Source of the DNA: 40CM-4-69-5 sp036556905
GTDB taxonomy: Bacteria; Methylomirabilota; Methylomirabilia; Rokubacteriales; CSP1-6
Length of the DNA: 64,000 nucleotides
NCBI GenBank assembly: GCA_036556905.1
Contig: DATBIM010000018.1
Coordinates: 1 to 64,000, forward strand
Direction of reading: 5' to 3'
The position numbers and the translations under genes are program-made. Under the pieces are notes generated by a model, which saw only the letters and a list, made by a program, of their open reading frames with translations, was not told the origin of the DNA and ran no database searches. Position 1 is the stretch's first letter. Each line of letters starts with the position of its first letter. Shown here piece after piece: positions 24,519 through 32,237 of the stretch.

Positions 24519-25319
24519 ATGCTCGTCGCCGGGATCGACATCGGGGCGGGAACGACCAAGTGCGTGCTCGTCGACGCCGGGGGCGTCCGGCGCGGACGAG
24601 CCCAGGTACGAACCAAGGCCGATTTCGAGCAGGTGGCCGGTGAGGCGCTGGCCGCGAGCCTGGCCGACGCCGCGACCGGCGTCGCGGCGGTGGCCTACGT
24701 GGCGACCACCGGGCTCGGGCGGTATGCCGTCGCCGCCCGCGACATCCAGATCACCGACCTCACCTGCGGTGCCCGGGGCGCGGCCGCGGTGTTCCCGTCT
24801 ACCCGGTACGTGCTCGATATCGGGGCTCAGTGCTCCCGTGCCATCAAGCTCCGCGAGGGCGGTAAGGTAAAGGAGTTCCACATGAACGAGAAGTGCGCGG
24901 CCGGCTCGGGCGGCTTCCTCGAGCGGGCGGCGAAGTACCTGGAGGTCGCCGTGCCCGATATTGGCCGGCTGTCCCTGCACGCCGCGCGGCCGCAGCCGAT
25001 CTCCAGCGTCTGCGCCGTGCTCGCCGAGTCGGAGATCATCAACCACGTCTCGGAGGGGGTCGGCGTAGAGAACATCCTGCGGGGCATCCACAACTCGCTG
25101 GCCGACCGGGCCCTGGCCCTGCTCAAGCGCGTGGGCCTCGACGGTGAGGTCACCTTCATCGGCGGAGTGGCCCGCCAGGAGGGCATGGTCCAGGCCCTCC
25201 GCGACAAGCTGGGCGTCCCCGTCAACGTCCCCGACGAGCCGCAATTCACCACCGCGCTGGGCGCGGCCCTGCTGGGACTGCAGCGCTTCCGCAAGCGGCA
25301 GGCCGCCGCGGTGGCCTGA
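24519..25319 (+). CDS. benzoyl-CoA reductase-type ATPase subunit (BcrD/BzdP-like)
   Basis: 266 aa, second BadF/BadG/HgdC ATPase. Phosphate loop GIDIGAGTTKCVLV, DIGAQCSRAIK in place of the DMGGQDTK loop of its partner (typical of the D-type subunit), and cluster cysteines in NEKCAAGSGGF and SSVCAVLAESE. It starts 2 bp after the previous gene. With that subunit it forms the ATP-driven electron donor. It is the last recognisable gene of the operon; no ferredoxin or ferredoxin-reducing enzyme follows, so the electron source may be the Mo/FeS/NrfD complex or be encoded elsewhere. Confidence 0.86.
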   Translation: MLVAGIDIGAGTTKCVLVDAGGVRRGRAQVRTKADFEQVAGEALAASLADAATGVAAVAYVATTGLGRYAVAARDIQITDLTCGARGAAAVFPSTRYVLDIGAQCSRAIKLREGGKVKEFHMNEKCAAGSGGFLERAAKYLEVAVPDIGRLSLHAARPQPISSVCAVLAESEIINHVSEGVGVENILRGIHNSLADRALALLKRVGLDGEVTFIGGVARQEGMVQALRDKLGVPVNVPDEPQFTTALGAALLGLQRFRKRQAAAVA

Positions 25320-25331
25320 GACGAGATAGCC

Positions 25332-25511
25332 ATGGATCGCACGACCATCACCGTACGCCCCGTCGAGCTCACCGACTCATCGGGCTCGATCCTCGGTACC
25401 GCGGCCTGGGGGTGGGACGGGCCTGGGCCTCCGGCACGGGCCGGTGGTCCAGATGGAAAAATCGGTCTGACGGCGCAGCGCCGGTACGCCAGTAAAGGAG
25501 GCACCCCATGA
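25332..25511 (+). CDS. possible 59-aa protein between reductase and Usp genes
   Basis: ATG at 25332 begins MDRTTITVRPVELTDSSGSI and runs 59 codons to a TGA that overlaps the next ATG (ATGA at 25508-25511). The overlap and 12-bp spacing after the ATPase gene look like a real operon junction, but the second half (GPGPPARAGGPDGK) is low in complexity and I recognise no family. It could be a remnant of a longer gene. Weak ribosome site. Confidence 0.3.
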   Translation: MDRTTITVRPVELTDSSGSILGTAAWGWDGPGPPARAGGPDGKIGLTAQRRYASKGGTP

Positions 25512-26269
25512 ATTTCTGGCTCGTGCTGCTGGCCCTCGTCCTCTTGGCCCTCGCGTTCGTGGTCACGCCGGTCGCGGTCGCCAGCCTGTCCCACTGGCGT
25601 CGAGCCTGGCTACTGCGTTGTCCGCGGGAGGGCGCCCTGGCTCGGATCACCGTGAACGCCCACCGGGCGGCGCTGGCCGAGGTACTCGGCCGGCCAGGGC
25701 CGGAGGTTGTGCGGTGCACACTCTGGCGAACGCTGCCCTTGCTGAGACCGTGCCGGCAGGAATGCCTGGCCTTGCCGGCCACCGAGCGGCGGCCGGCCGG
25801 AGTCCGCTGGCCTCACGACGGCGTGCGCACGATCGTGGTGCCGCTCGACGGCACGCCGGGTAGCGAATCCATCCTCGAGACCGCCGCCGATCTGGCCCGC
25901 ACCCATCAGGCCCGGCTCCGGCTCGTGCGCGTGGCCGAGCCGCCGCCCCTGGTCTTCGCCGACGATGATCGCATCATTGCCTACGCCGATCAGGAGAGCG
26001 CGCGGATCGAGAATGCGGCGCGAGACTACCTCGATCAGATTGCTCGCGGACTCCAGGGGGTTCCCGTGGACCAGGTCGTCCGGTTCGGTGATTCCGCCAC
26101 CCAGATCGTCGAGGAGGCCGAGGGGGCCGACGCCGACCTCATCGCCATGGCGACCCATCACCGGCGGGGCATCATGCGGGCGCTGCGCGGCAGCGTGGCC
26201 GAGCGGGTGGCCCGCGCGACGCCCATTCCCATCGTGCTCGTCCCCTACGGGGAGCCCGTTGCCGCCTGA
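25508..26269 (+). CDS. membrane-anchored universal stress protein with Cys segment
   Basis: 253 aa. An N-terminal membrane helix (FWLVLLALVLLALAFVVTPVAV) is followed by a linker with four cysteines (LRCPREG, VRCTLW, RPCRQECL), then a Usp domain from about residue 108 (VRTIVVPLDGTPGSESIL). The nucleotide loop is ATHHRRGIMRALRGS, losing key glycines, so it probably does not bind ATP. The cysteine segment could hold metal or a redox centre. AAAGGAGG lies upstream. Closest in the window to the Usp at 13501-13944. It follows the reductase operon closely and may belong to it. Confidence 0.85.
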   Translation: MNFWLVLLALVLLALAFVVTPVAVASLSHWRRAWLLRCPREGALARITVNAHRAALAEVLGRPGPEVVRCTLWRTLPLLRPCRQECLALPATERRPAGVRWPHDGVRTIVVPLDGTPGSESILETAADLARTHQARLRLVRVAEPPPLVFADDDRIIAYADQESARIENAARDYLDQIARGLQGVPVDQVVRFGDSATQIVEEAEGADADLIAMATHHRRGIMRALRGSVAERVARATPIPIVLVPYGEPVAA

Positions 26270-26311
26270 GAGCACGGCCACGGAGACCGATCGGGTCAGA
26301 CAGCGGCGAGT

Positions 26312-26866
26312 ATGAATACCGCGACCCGGACGCTGCACGAGGAACACCTGTTGATTTGCCGGGCCCTCGACCTGCTGGAGGCCGCGGCGGAGCGCGTGGA
26401 GCGGAGCCGCCCGGTCCCCGCGGGCTGGTGGGCCGGGGTGATCGCGTGGTTCCGCACCTTCGCCGACCGGAACCACCACGCCAAGGAGGAGCACGCGCTG
26501 TTCCCCGCCATGGTGAAGGCCGGGCTGTCGGCGGAAGGCGGTGGCCCGATCGCCGTAATGCTGGAGGAGCACGACGAGGGCCGCGCGCTCCTGCAGACCA
26601 TGGCCGACGGCGAGCCCCGATCGCGCGCGGCGGCGGCGCGGCGCTACATCGACCTGCTGCGGGCCCACATCGCCAAGGAGGACGACATCCTGTTCCAGCT
26701 GGCCGACACCGTGCTCGACGAGGGAGCCCAGGAGGCGCTGGCCCACGAGTTCGACGCCCTGACGGCGGCGATGGGGCCAGACGCCTCGTCCGGCTGCGCC
26801 GCGGTGGTGCTTCGGGGGCTCGCCCTGTCTCTCGCGGGGGCGGCCGACCTGGCCGACGCCCGTTGA
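26312..26866 (+). CDS. hemerythrin-like HHE-domain protein
   Basis: 184 aa, four-helix HHE domain. Di-iron ligands are visible in LHEEH, NHHAKEEH, EEHDEGR and AHIAKEDD. Such proteins bind oxygen or NO, or take part in iron-sulfur repair (RIC/YtfE type). It stands between the reductase/Usp operon and a convergent group (radical SAM, haem-copper-like membrane protein, DUF2249) that also looks NO- or oxygen-related. Start at 26312 without a clear ribosome site. Confidence 0.85.
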   Translation: MNTATRTLHEEHLLICRALDLLEAAAERVERSRPVPAGWWAGVIAWFRTFADRNHHAKEEHALFPAMVKAGLSAEGGGPIAVMLEEHDEGRALLQTMADGEPRSRAAAARRYIDLLRAHIAKEDDILFQLADTVLDEGAQEALAHEFDALTAAMGPDASSGCAAVVLRGLALSLAGAADLADAR

Positions 26867-26879
26867 GCCCGCGGCCGGC

Positions 26880-28256
26880 TTACCCCTGAACGGCCATGCG
26901 CTCCGGGGTCCACGGAGGATCGAAGGTGAGGGTCACGCTGGCGTGCGTCACCCCGGGGACCTTCCTGACCGCTTCGCGGACCCACTCCGACATGACGTCG
27001 TGGATCGGGCAGCCGGGAGCGGTCAGCGTCATCGCGATAGTGACTCGACCGCCCTCGATCCCGATTCCGTAGATCAGCCCGAGATCGACGACCGAGAGGC
27101 CCAGCTCGGGATCGAAGACCGTCCTGAGCGCCAGGACCACGTCGTCCCGGCTGACGGCCAAAGTCGCGTCGGAGCCGCCGGCCAGCACCGGTATGGCCGA
27201 GGGCGCAGGCGGAATGTACGCGCAGCCCGGATCTTCGGCCAGCGGATCCCCGGTAGCCGCCCAGGCCCGGGCCCGCGAGCCGCCGCAGGGCTCGCGGAAC
27301 TCGCAATGGCCGCAGCGTCCCTCGAGCTGGGTCGGGTCACGCAGCGCGCGGAACATCGGGTGCTCCCGGTACACGGCGACGAGATCGTCCCGGCGCACGT
27401 TGCCGGCGGGCAGTGGAAGGAACCCACTCGGACAGATGGCGCCGACGTGGTCGATGAAGACGAATCCGTTTCCGTCGGTGACGGCGCGCCCGGCGCGCCC
27501 GATGTGATCGGGCCGGGCCAGCGCCCGGGGCCGCCGCCCGGCCCCCCGTTGGGCCAGCACACGGTGGTAGTGCGGGGCCTCGGTGGTCTTGACGCCGAAG
27601 GGCGCCCGGGCGGCGACGTCGGCGGCCCAGGCCAGCACTCGCTCGATCTCGTCGGCCGCCAGCGCCTCGCCGGCCTGGGCGCGTCCCACCGGGATCAGGA
27701 AGAAGAGCGCCCACAGCACGACGCCGAAGGCCTCCATCTGCGCGGCCAGCGCGGGCAGATCGGCGACCGTTTGCCGGCAGACCGTCGTGTTGATCTGCAG
27801 GGCCAGCCCCAGCGTACGTGCCCGCTCGATGATCCGCGTCGTGTGTCGGTAGGAGCCGGCCACGCCCCGGAAGGCGTCGTGGACGCCGGCCGTCGCCCCA
27901 TCGAGGCTCACCGCCAGGCGGGCGAGCCCGGCGTCACGGAGCGCCTCGAGCCTGGCCTCGGTGACGGCGGCGGTGCCGCTCGGCGTGAGGGAGACGCTGA
28001 GGCCCCGGGCGGCAGCGTAGGCGACAAGCTCCACGATGTCGGGTCGCCGGAGGGGATCGCCGCCGCTGAGCACGAAGACCGGAGGGGGATCGCCGAACCC
28101 CCGGACGCGGTCGATCAGCTGGCGCGCCTCCGCGGTCGTGAGCTCGTCGGGATCGCGGCGGGGCATGGCCTCGGCGCGGCAGTGCACGCACGCCAGGGCG
28201 CAGGCCCGGGTCGTCTCCCAGACCACGATGAACGGTGCGCGATCGAAGCCGCTCAC
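26880..28256 (-). CDS. radical SAM/SPASM protein fused to a MIP18 (DUF59) domain
   Basis: 458 aa. Radical SAM domain with CALACVHC (CxxxCxxC) near residue 19, VLSGGDPL, and a SPASM-type C-terminal cysteine region (GAICPSG, GRCGHCEFREPCGG, DPGCAY) resembling the NirJ/AhbD-like and TIGR04053 groups. From about residue 365 there is a MIP18/PaaD-like domain (DDVVLALRTVFDPELGLSVVDLGLIYG, TAPGCPIHD) normally a separate Fe-S assembly factor. The fusion is unusual. The gene overlaps the membrane-protein gene by 4 bp, so both belong to the DUF2249 operon. Haem modification or Fe-S insertion is possible; the substrate is unknown. Confidence 0.82.
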   Translation of the reverse strand: MSGFDRAPFIVVWETTRACALACVHCRAEAMPRRDPDELTTAEARQLIDRVRGFGDPPPVFVLSGGDPLRRPDIVELVAYAAARGLSVSLTPSGTAAVTEARLEALRDAGLARLAVSLDGATAGVHDAFRGVAGSYRHTTRIIERARTLGLALQINTTVCRQTVADLPALAAQMEAFGVVLWALFFLIPVGRAQAGEALAADEIERVLAWAADVAARAPFGVKTTEAPHYHRVLAQRGAGRRPRALARPDHIGRAGRAVTDGNGFVFIDHVGAICPSGFLPLPAGNVRRDDLVAVYREHPMFRALRDPTQLEGRCGHCEFREPCGGSRARAWAATGDPLAEDPGCAYIPPAPSAIPVLAGGSDATLAVSRDDVVLALRTVFDPELGLSVVDLGLIYGIGIEGGRVTIAMTLTAPGCPIHDVMSEWVREAVRKVPGVTHASVTLTFDPPWTPERMAVQG

Positions 28257-29551
28257 GACGCGCGCGCCTGGGGCGCCGGGGCGGTGTGGGCCAACGATCG
28301 CAAGTGCCCCAGCACCCGGATCAGCACGAGGCCGAAGGCCAGCGCCCCGGCGGCGACGAGCAACCCGGCACCCGTGATCGCCGAGGCTCGCCCGCTGATC
28401 GTGCCGATCGCGAGCGCGGCCAGCCCCGTTGTGAGCAGCACGTAAGCGGCGCCCTCGCCTGCCGGCCAGCCCAGCTCGGCCAGGGTCGGCACTGGCCGCC
28501 GTCCCACGTGCGGGCCGTAGGCACGGTACCAGACGAGGAAGGGCACGATCTTCAGCATCATTCCCACGATCGTGAGCGACACCCAGCCGCCCAGCGCCAG
28601 GATCGCGTAGCCGAGCCCCAGCCGCGGTCCCGACCAGAGATCAGCGGCGAAGCCGAGGCCCAGCCCGGCTGCCGCGGGCAGGAATGTGGCGCCCGTTAGC
28701 ACGAAGCGCAGCCCCCAGTCGAGGCTCGGACGTTTGCGACGCCAGACCATCTCGCCGACCCACGCCAGGTGACCGGCGACCGCGGCCGTCACGAGGAGGG
28801 CCCCGGCGACGGCCGGAGCCGTGCGCTCGATCAGGAGACCGGCGACGAGCAGCGGCACACCCAGGGCAAGGCCCCAGAATTGCGCGTGGCCCACCCAGCC
28901 GTCTGGCTCGCGAGCGAGGAGGAACATCGGGTACACGCGGGCTGCCACGCCGATCACCATCGGCAGGACCCAGCCGAGCAGCGCCAGATGAATGTGGGCA
29001 TGCAGGTTCGCGAACAGCGCACCGGGCAGGAACTTCCAGAGCTTGTCGATGCCGAGGGCCAGCCCGAACAGCGCGGTCAGGGCCAGACCCACCAGAGCCA
29101 GCGCCACCAGGCGCGCCGTGAAGGTCCAGCGCCCGAGCCCGCGCACGGTGAGGGCCACGTTGACGAGGTGCAGCCCGATCCCCAGCGCGACGAGGCCGGC
29201 CCCCCACACGAGACCCGACCACCGGCCAATGGCGAAGTGCCCGACCATCCCCACGATGCCCGCGACGAGGAACGCGAGCTGCCAGCGCGCCAACCGCTCG
29301 CTCCAGACCTCACGCTCGAGCACGATGGGGATGAGCTGGTAGCTTGCCCCCATGATCGTCAGCGTGACCCACCCGAGCGTCGCCGTGTGGGCGAGGGCCA
29401 GGAGCCGCGGGTGATAGTAGTGGCCGGCCAGCTCGGTGCCGAGCCATGGCACGGCCAACGCGGCCACGACGAACGCCGCGGCCGCTGTCACCAGATACGT
29501 CAGCGGGAGCGTCGGGGCCGACGGGGCGCGCCCGGCCAGTGCCCGGCTCAT
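28253..29551 (-). CDS. 12-TM heme-copper-oxidase-subunit-I/NnrS-like membrane protein
   Basis: 432 aa with about 12 membrane helices. Histidine-bearing helices (LALAHTATLGWVTLTIMGASYQL and ANLHAHIHLALLGWVLPMV) resemble NnrS and small subunit-I-like proteins of the cbb3/NO-reductase superfamily. Not all haem and copper ligands of a true oxidase are evident, so I would not call it an oxidase. NnrS proteins protect against NO. It sits between the DUF2249 gene (4-bp overlap) and the radical SAM-MIP18 gene, under a Crp/Fnr-type box, which fits a low-oxygen or NO response. Confidence 0.7.
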   Translation of the reverse strand: MSRALAGRAPSAPTLPLTYLVTAAAAFVVAALAVPWLGTELAGHYYHPRLLALAHTATLGWVTLTIMGASYQLIPIVLEREVWSERLARWQLAFLVAGIVGMVGHFAIGRWSGLVWGAGLVALGIGLHLVNVALTVRGLGRWTFTARLVALALVGLALTALFGLALGIDKLWKFLPGALFANLHAHIHLALLGWVLPMVIGVAARVYPMFLLAREPDGWVGHAQFWGLALGVPLLVAGLLIERTAPAVAGALLVTAAVAGHLAWVGEMVWRRKRPSLDWGLRFVLTGATFLPAAAGLGLGFAADLWSGPRLGLGYAILALGGWVSLTIVGMMLKIVPFLVWYRAYGPHVGRRPVPTLAELGWPAGEGAAYVLLTTGLAALAIGTISGRASAITGAGLLVAAGALAFGLVLIRVLGHLRSLAHTAPAPQARAS

Positions 29552-30390
29552 CCCCGGGCAACCGGGGATCCACGGTCGCGCCGGATCAGGATCTCGACAC
29601 GCCCCGGCCCGGCCTCTCGGGTCTCATAGACGAAGCCGCGCTCATCGAGTTGCGGGTAGAGAAACACCGGCCGCCGTTCGTGGATCACCAGCAACTCCTG
29701 GCCAGGTTCCAGGCCGTCCAGGCGCTCGAGGACGCGAACCATGGGTAGCGGGGGCTCGAGGCCCCGGACGTCGAGCACGCTGGCTCCCGACGCTGGGGTC
29801 GCCGGCTCAAGATCCGTTGGCGCCGCGCCTCCGTCTCCGGTCTCGCGATAGAACCACACCGCCCAGTCGTCGGGGGCCCGGCGCTCCGTCCAGTGAGCGA
29901 GCCCGCGCCGGCCGAGGACCTCGTAGAGGGGGATGGGCTCGAACGGCGCGCGGAGAACCAGAACGTCCTCTTCCTGGAGCCCCTTCACCGCCGCCATGAT
30001 GCGGGCGAAGGGCTCGACGCCACGCCGAATATCTTCCCGCGCGTCGAGGTGCACCGTGCGACGACCGGCGAGAACGGGCGGAGGCCCCACCGCCGGGCTC
30101 GGCGCGGGCGCCGCCCTCTCCTCCAGACCCGGCGTTCCCGCGCCCACTGCTCGACGGAGCGCCGCCAGCAGCTCGCCGGGCGGCACGCTGGCCATCCCCG
30201 CCGCCTGCGCCACGCTGACGCGCGGCGCCATCATGAGGAGACGCGCGCGGTTTCTGAACTGCGCGAGGTGCGGATGAAAATCAGCGAGGACGTCCATCAG
30301 CGCCGGGTGGGCGGCGAGGAGCTCGGCGATCGTCGTGTCACCGGAGATCATACCGGCTCGCTCAGCGCCGTGGCAATTGCACCTGACCAT
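29548..30390 (-). CDS. DUF1858-DUF2249-DUF2249 protein
   Basis: 280 aa. An N-terminal DUF1858-like helical domain (MISGDTTIAELLAAHPALMDVLADFHPHL) is followed by two DUF2249 domains, one from about 110 (VHLDAREDIRRG...LRAPFEPIPLYEVL) and one from about 205 (LDVRGLEPPLPMVRVLERL...HERRPVFLYP). DUF2249 resembles the SirA/TusA fold and is commonly found with NO-reductase and denitrification genes. The start at 30390 has GAGGAGG upstream. First gene of the operon with the membrane protein and radical SAM fusion, just downstream of a palindromic Crp/Fnr-type site. Confidence 0.83.
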   Translation of the reverse strand: MVRCNCHGAERAGMISGDTTIAELLAAHPALMDVLADFHPHLAQFRNRARLLMMAPRVSVAQAAGMASVPPGELLAALRRAVGAGTPGLEERAAPAPSPAVGPPPVLAGRRTVHLDAREDIRRGVEPFARIMAAVKGLQEEDVLVLRAPFEPIPLYEVLGRRGLAHWTERRAPDDWAVWFYRETGDGGAAPTDLEPATPASGASVLDVRGLEPPLPMVRVLERLDGLEPGQELLVIHERRPVFLYPQLDERGFVYETREAGPGRVEILIRRDRGSPVARG

Positions 30391-30438
30391 GGCTCGCTCC
30401 TCCTCGCCACCAAGCGTAGCCGGACAATCCCGCCGCGC

Positions 30439-30456
30439 CTATGACGGGGGTCATAG
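30439..30456. promoter_or_regulatory. Crp/Fnr/Dnr-type palindromic operator
   Basis: CTATGACGGGGGTCATAG has perfect 7-bp arms around four Gs, i.e. TATGA-N6-TCATA, the form of Crp/Fnr-superfamily sites. Its centre (30447.5) is about 41.5 bp before a start near 30406, with a possible -10 TACGCT at about 30413-30418, matching class II activation of the DUF2249 operon. Two Crp-family genes lie just beyond. Confidence 0.6.
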
Positions 30457-30484
30457 CCGCCCTGCGACCGGCCGGCGGCCGGGG

Positions 30485-30919
30485 CTACCCGCGCAGGGCC
30501 AGGCCGAGGACGACCACAGCCAGGACCACGAGCACGTTGCCCCGGGCGACCCACGAGGCGCGCGTCCGCTGCCGCGGATGGGCGCCGGGCGCGCCCGCCC
30601 GGGGCCCCAGCACGAAGTCGTGCGTCACACTGAGCGCGAGGGCCACCACGACCAGCCCGAGCTTGGCCTGGAAGAGCGGCACTCCGAGCAGATATGGGCG
30701 CAGCCAGAGATTCAGGAGGCCGCTCAACAGCAGCAGGCCCAGCGCAATCCATCCCACCGCGCGAAAGCGCATGCCGATCGTGTGCACCAGGCGCGCGCGC
30801 TCGGCGGGCTCCAGCCGTCGCACGACCGGGACCAGGACGAGCGCGATGAACAGCATCCCCCCGATCCACACGATGGCCGTCAGCACGTGCAGGCTGCGGG
30901 CCAGGAGCGACAGCGTCAC
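30485..30919 (-). CDS. CopD-like small membrane protein
   Basis: 144 aa, four membrane helices. N-terminus SLLARSLHVLTAIVWIGGMLFIALVLVPVV is the CopD/copper-resistance-D and DUF2269 signature (histidine H11 before the WIGG motif). The GTG start at 30919 shares one base with the stop of the Crp gene (TAGTG), so they are coupled. CopD-like proteins are linked to copper import or haem handling; that role is inferred from family only. Confidence 0.75.
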   Translation of the reverse strand: MTLSLLARSLHVLTAIVWIGGMLFIALVLVPVVRRLEPAERARLVHTIGMRFRAVGWIALGLLLLSGLLNLWLRPYLLGVPLFQAKLGLVVVALALSVTHDFVLGPRAGAPGAHPRQRTRASWVARGNVLVVLAVVVLGLALRG

Positions 30920-31617
30920 TAGCCCTCGCCTTCGACCAGCGCCCGCAGCGCCTTCACGTCCTTGAGGACGAGGCGCCCGTCGTGGTCGGCGAGCACGCCG
31001 TTCTTGATCCAGCGGCTGACGACGCGAATGGTCGTCTCCACGGTGGTGCCCGCCATATCGGCCAGGCTCTGTCGGGTGAGGTGGAAGGGAAGCGTGAGCC
31101 CCTGCGTGCTTTTCGTGGCGTCGCGCTCGCCCAGGCGCAAGAGCGTGGCGGCCAGCCGCGCCTCCACGGGGTCGACGGCGAGCGACTTCACCGAATCGTG
31201 GGCGGAGCGGAGCCGGCGGCCGATCATGAGCGCGAGCTCCCGGATGAGCGACGGGTAGCGCTCGGTCAGCGCCACCACGGCCTCGGCGGGAATCTTCATG
31301 ACGACGCTGGCCTCGATCGCCTGGGCGGCGGCCGGGTACGGCCGCTGCTCGATCACGGCGACACCGCCGAAGACCTCGCCCGGGCCCAGGAGCTCCAGCA
31401 CCACGTCCTTGCCGGTGCGCGAGTGACGGACGATTCTCAGGCGCCCGGACCGAACGAGGCAGAACCACCGGGCGGGATCCCCTTCCATGAAGACATAGTC
31501 ACGGGCGCGATAGCGGTCCTCGTGGGCGACACTGGCGAGGGTGTCGATCTCTCGGGCAGGTAACGCGGCAAACAGGGGGTTGGTCCGCAGGAAGGCGCTG
31601 GCCTCGTGACCGGCCAT
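30919..31617 (-). CDS. Crp/Fnr-family transcription regulator
   Basis: 232 aa. Cyclic-nucleotide-binding-like beta-roll at about 15-130 (FLRTNPLFAALPAREIDTLASVA, GEVFGGVAVIEQRPYP), dimer helix, and a C-terminal winged HTH with LTRQSLADMAGTTVETTIRVVSRWIKNGVL. There are no N-terminal cysteines for an Fnr-type Fe-S cluster, so Dnr/NnrR-like haem sensing or a small ligand is more likely. It is close to a Crp-type palindrome at 30439-30456, its plausible target, and is followed by CopD-like protein in the same transcript. Confidence 0.9.
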   Translation of the reverse strand: MAGHEASAFLRTNPLFAALPAREIDTLASVAHEDRYRARDYVFMEGDPARWFCLVRSGRLRIVRHSRTGKDVVLELLGPGEVFGGVAVIEQRPYPAAAQAIEASVVMKIPAEAVVALTERYPSLIRELALMIGRRLRSAHDSVKSLAVDPVEARLAATLLRLGERDATKSTQGLTLPFHLTRQSLADMAGTTVETTIRVVSRWIKNGVLADHDGRLVLKDVKALRALVEGEG

Positions 31618-31631
31618 TCGCGCCGATGGTA

Positions 31632-32207
31632 TCACGGCGCCGGCGCCGACGGCCCGAGCGAGACTCGGGCGAGCTGGCGAAGCGCGGGGGCGTCGGTCAC
31701 AGCCCGGCTCTGGCATCGGATCAGGCGCAACCCGATCCGCTTCGTCACCTCGTAGAGAGGACGGCTGGACCGCACAACCTTGAGGAAGACGTCCTTGGGC
31801 AATTCCAGGATCCTCGCGGGTCTGGCGGCCTGAGCGAAGCTCTCTCGAGGCCCGCCGGTCAGGACCGAGACTTCCCCGAAAATCTCTCCCGGCCGCACAT
31901 AGCCGACCGTGAGCTCGTCGCCCCCCGGGGACACGCGAAAGATCCGCACCAGTCCCTCTTCGAGCAGGTAGACGTGCCGGGGAACCCGCGTGGGGCGGAA
32001 AACCGCCTCGCCCCGTCGGTACGCGCGCACCCTGGCCGCGCGACGCACGGCCGCCAGCTGCGACGGAGTCAGGGTCGACAGCCAGTTCAGCCCGCGGAGG
32101 TGCCAGTGTTTCGAGGCGGTGACAGGTGATCGGCCGGCATGCTGGGGCCACATCGTACGCCAAAACGGCGGCGTCCGGATGTCGGGCATGCGACAGACAG
32201 GCGGCAC
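31632..32207 (-). CDS. Crp-like sensor domain protein lacking the DNA-binding domain
   Basis: 191 aa. Complete cyclic-nucleotide-binding beta-roll (LSTLTPSQLAAVRRAARVRAYRRGEAVFRP, GEIFGEVSVLTGG) and the start of the dimerisation helix (PLYEVTKRIGLRLIRC), but it ends with a short Pro/Ala tail where the HTH should begin. It is 14 bp upstream of a complete Crp-type regulator. It may be a degraded paralogue or a real partner that forms mixed dimers and cannot bind DNA. The start may be internal; residues 1-35 are not conserved-looking. Confidence 0.65.
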   Translation of the reverse strand: MPPVCRMPDIRTPPFWRTMWPQHAGRSPVTASKHWHLRGLNWLSTLTPSQLAAVRRAARVRAYRRGEAVFRPTRVPRHVYLLEEGLVRIFRVSPGGDELTVGYVRPGEIFGEVSVLTGGPRESFAQAARPARILELPKDVFLKVVRSSRPLYEVTKRIGLRLIRCQSRAVTDAPALRQLARVSLGPSAPAP

Positions 32208-32222
32208 CCGGGTGATTATACT
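32194..32222 (+). promoter_or_regulatory. sigma-70-type promoter for PAS kinase
   Basis: CAGACA at 32194-32199 and TATACT at 32217-32222 are separated by exactly 17 bases. The expected start near 32229 is about nine bases before the kinase ATG at 32238, a near-leaderless transcript. Confidence 0.45.
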
Positions 32223-32237
32223 GGCGTCTCCGGGACC

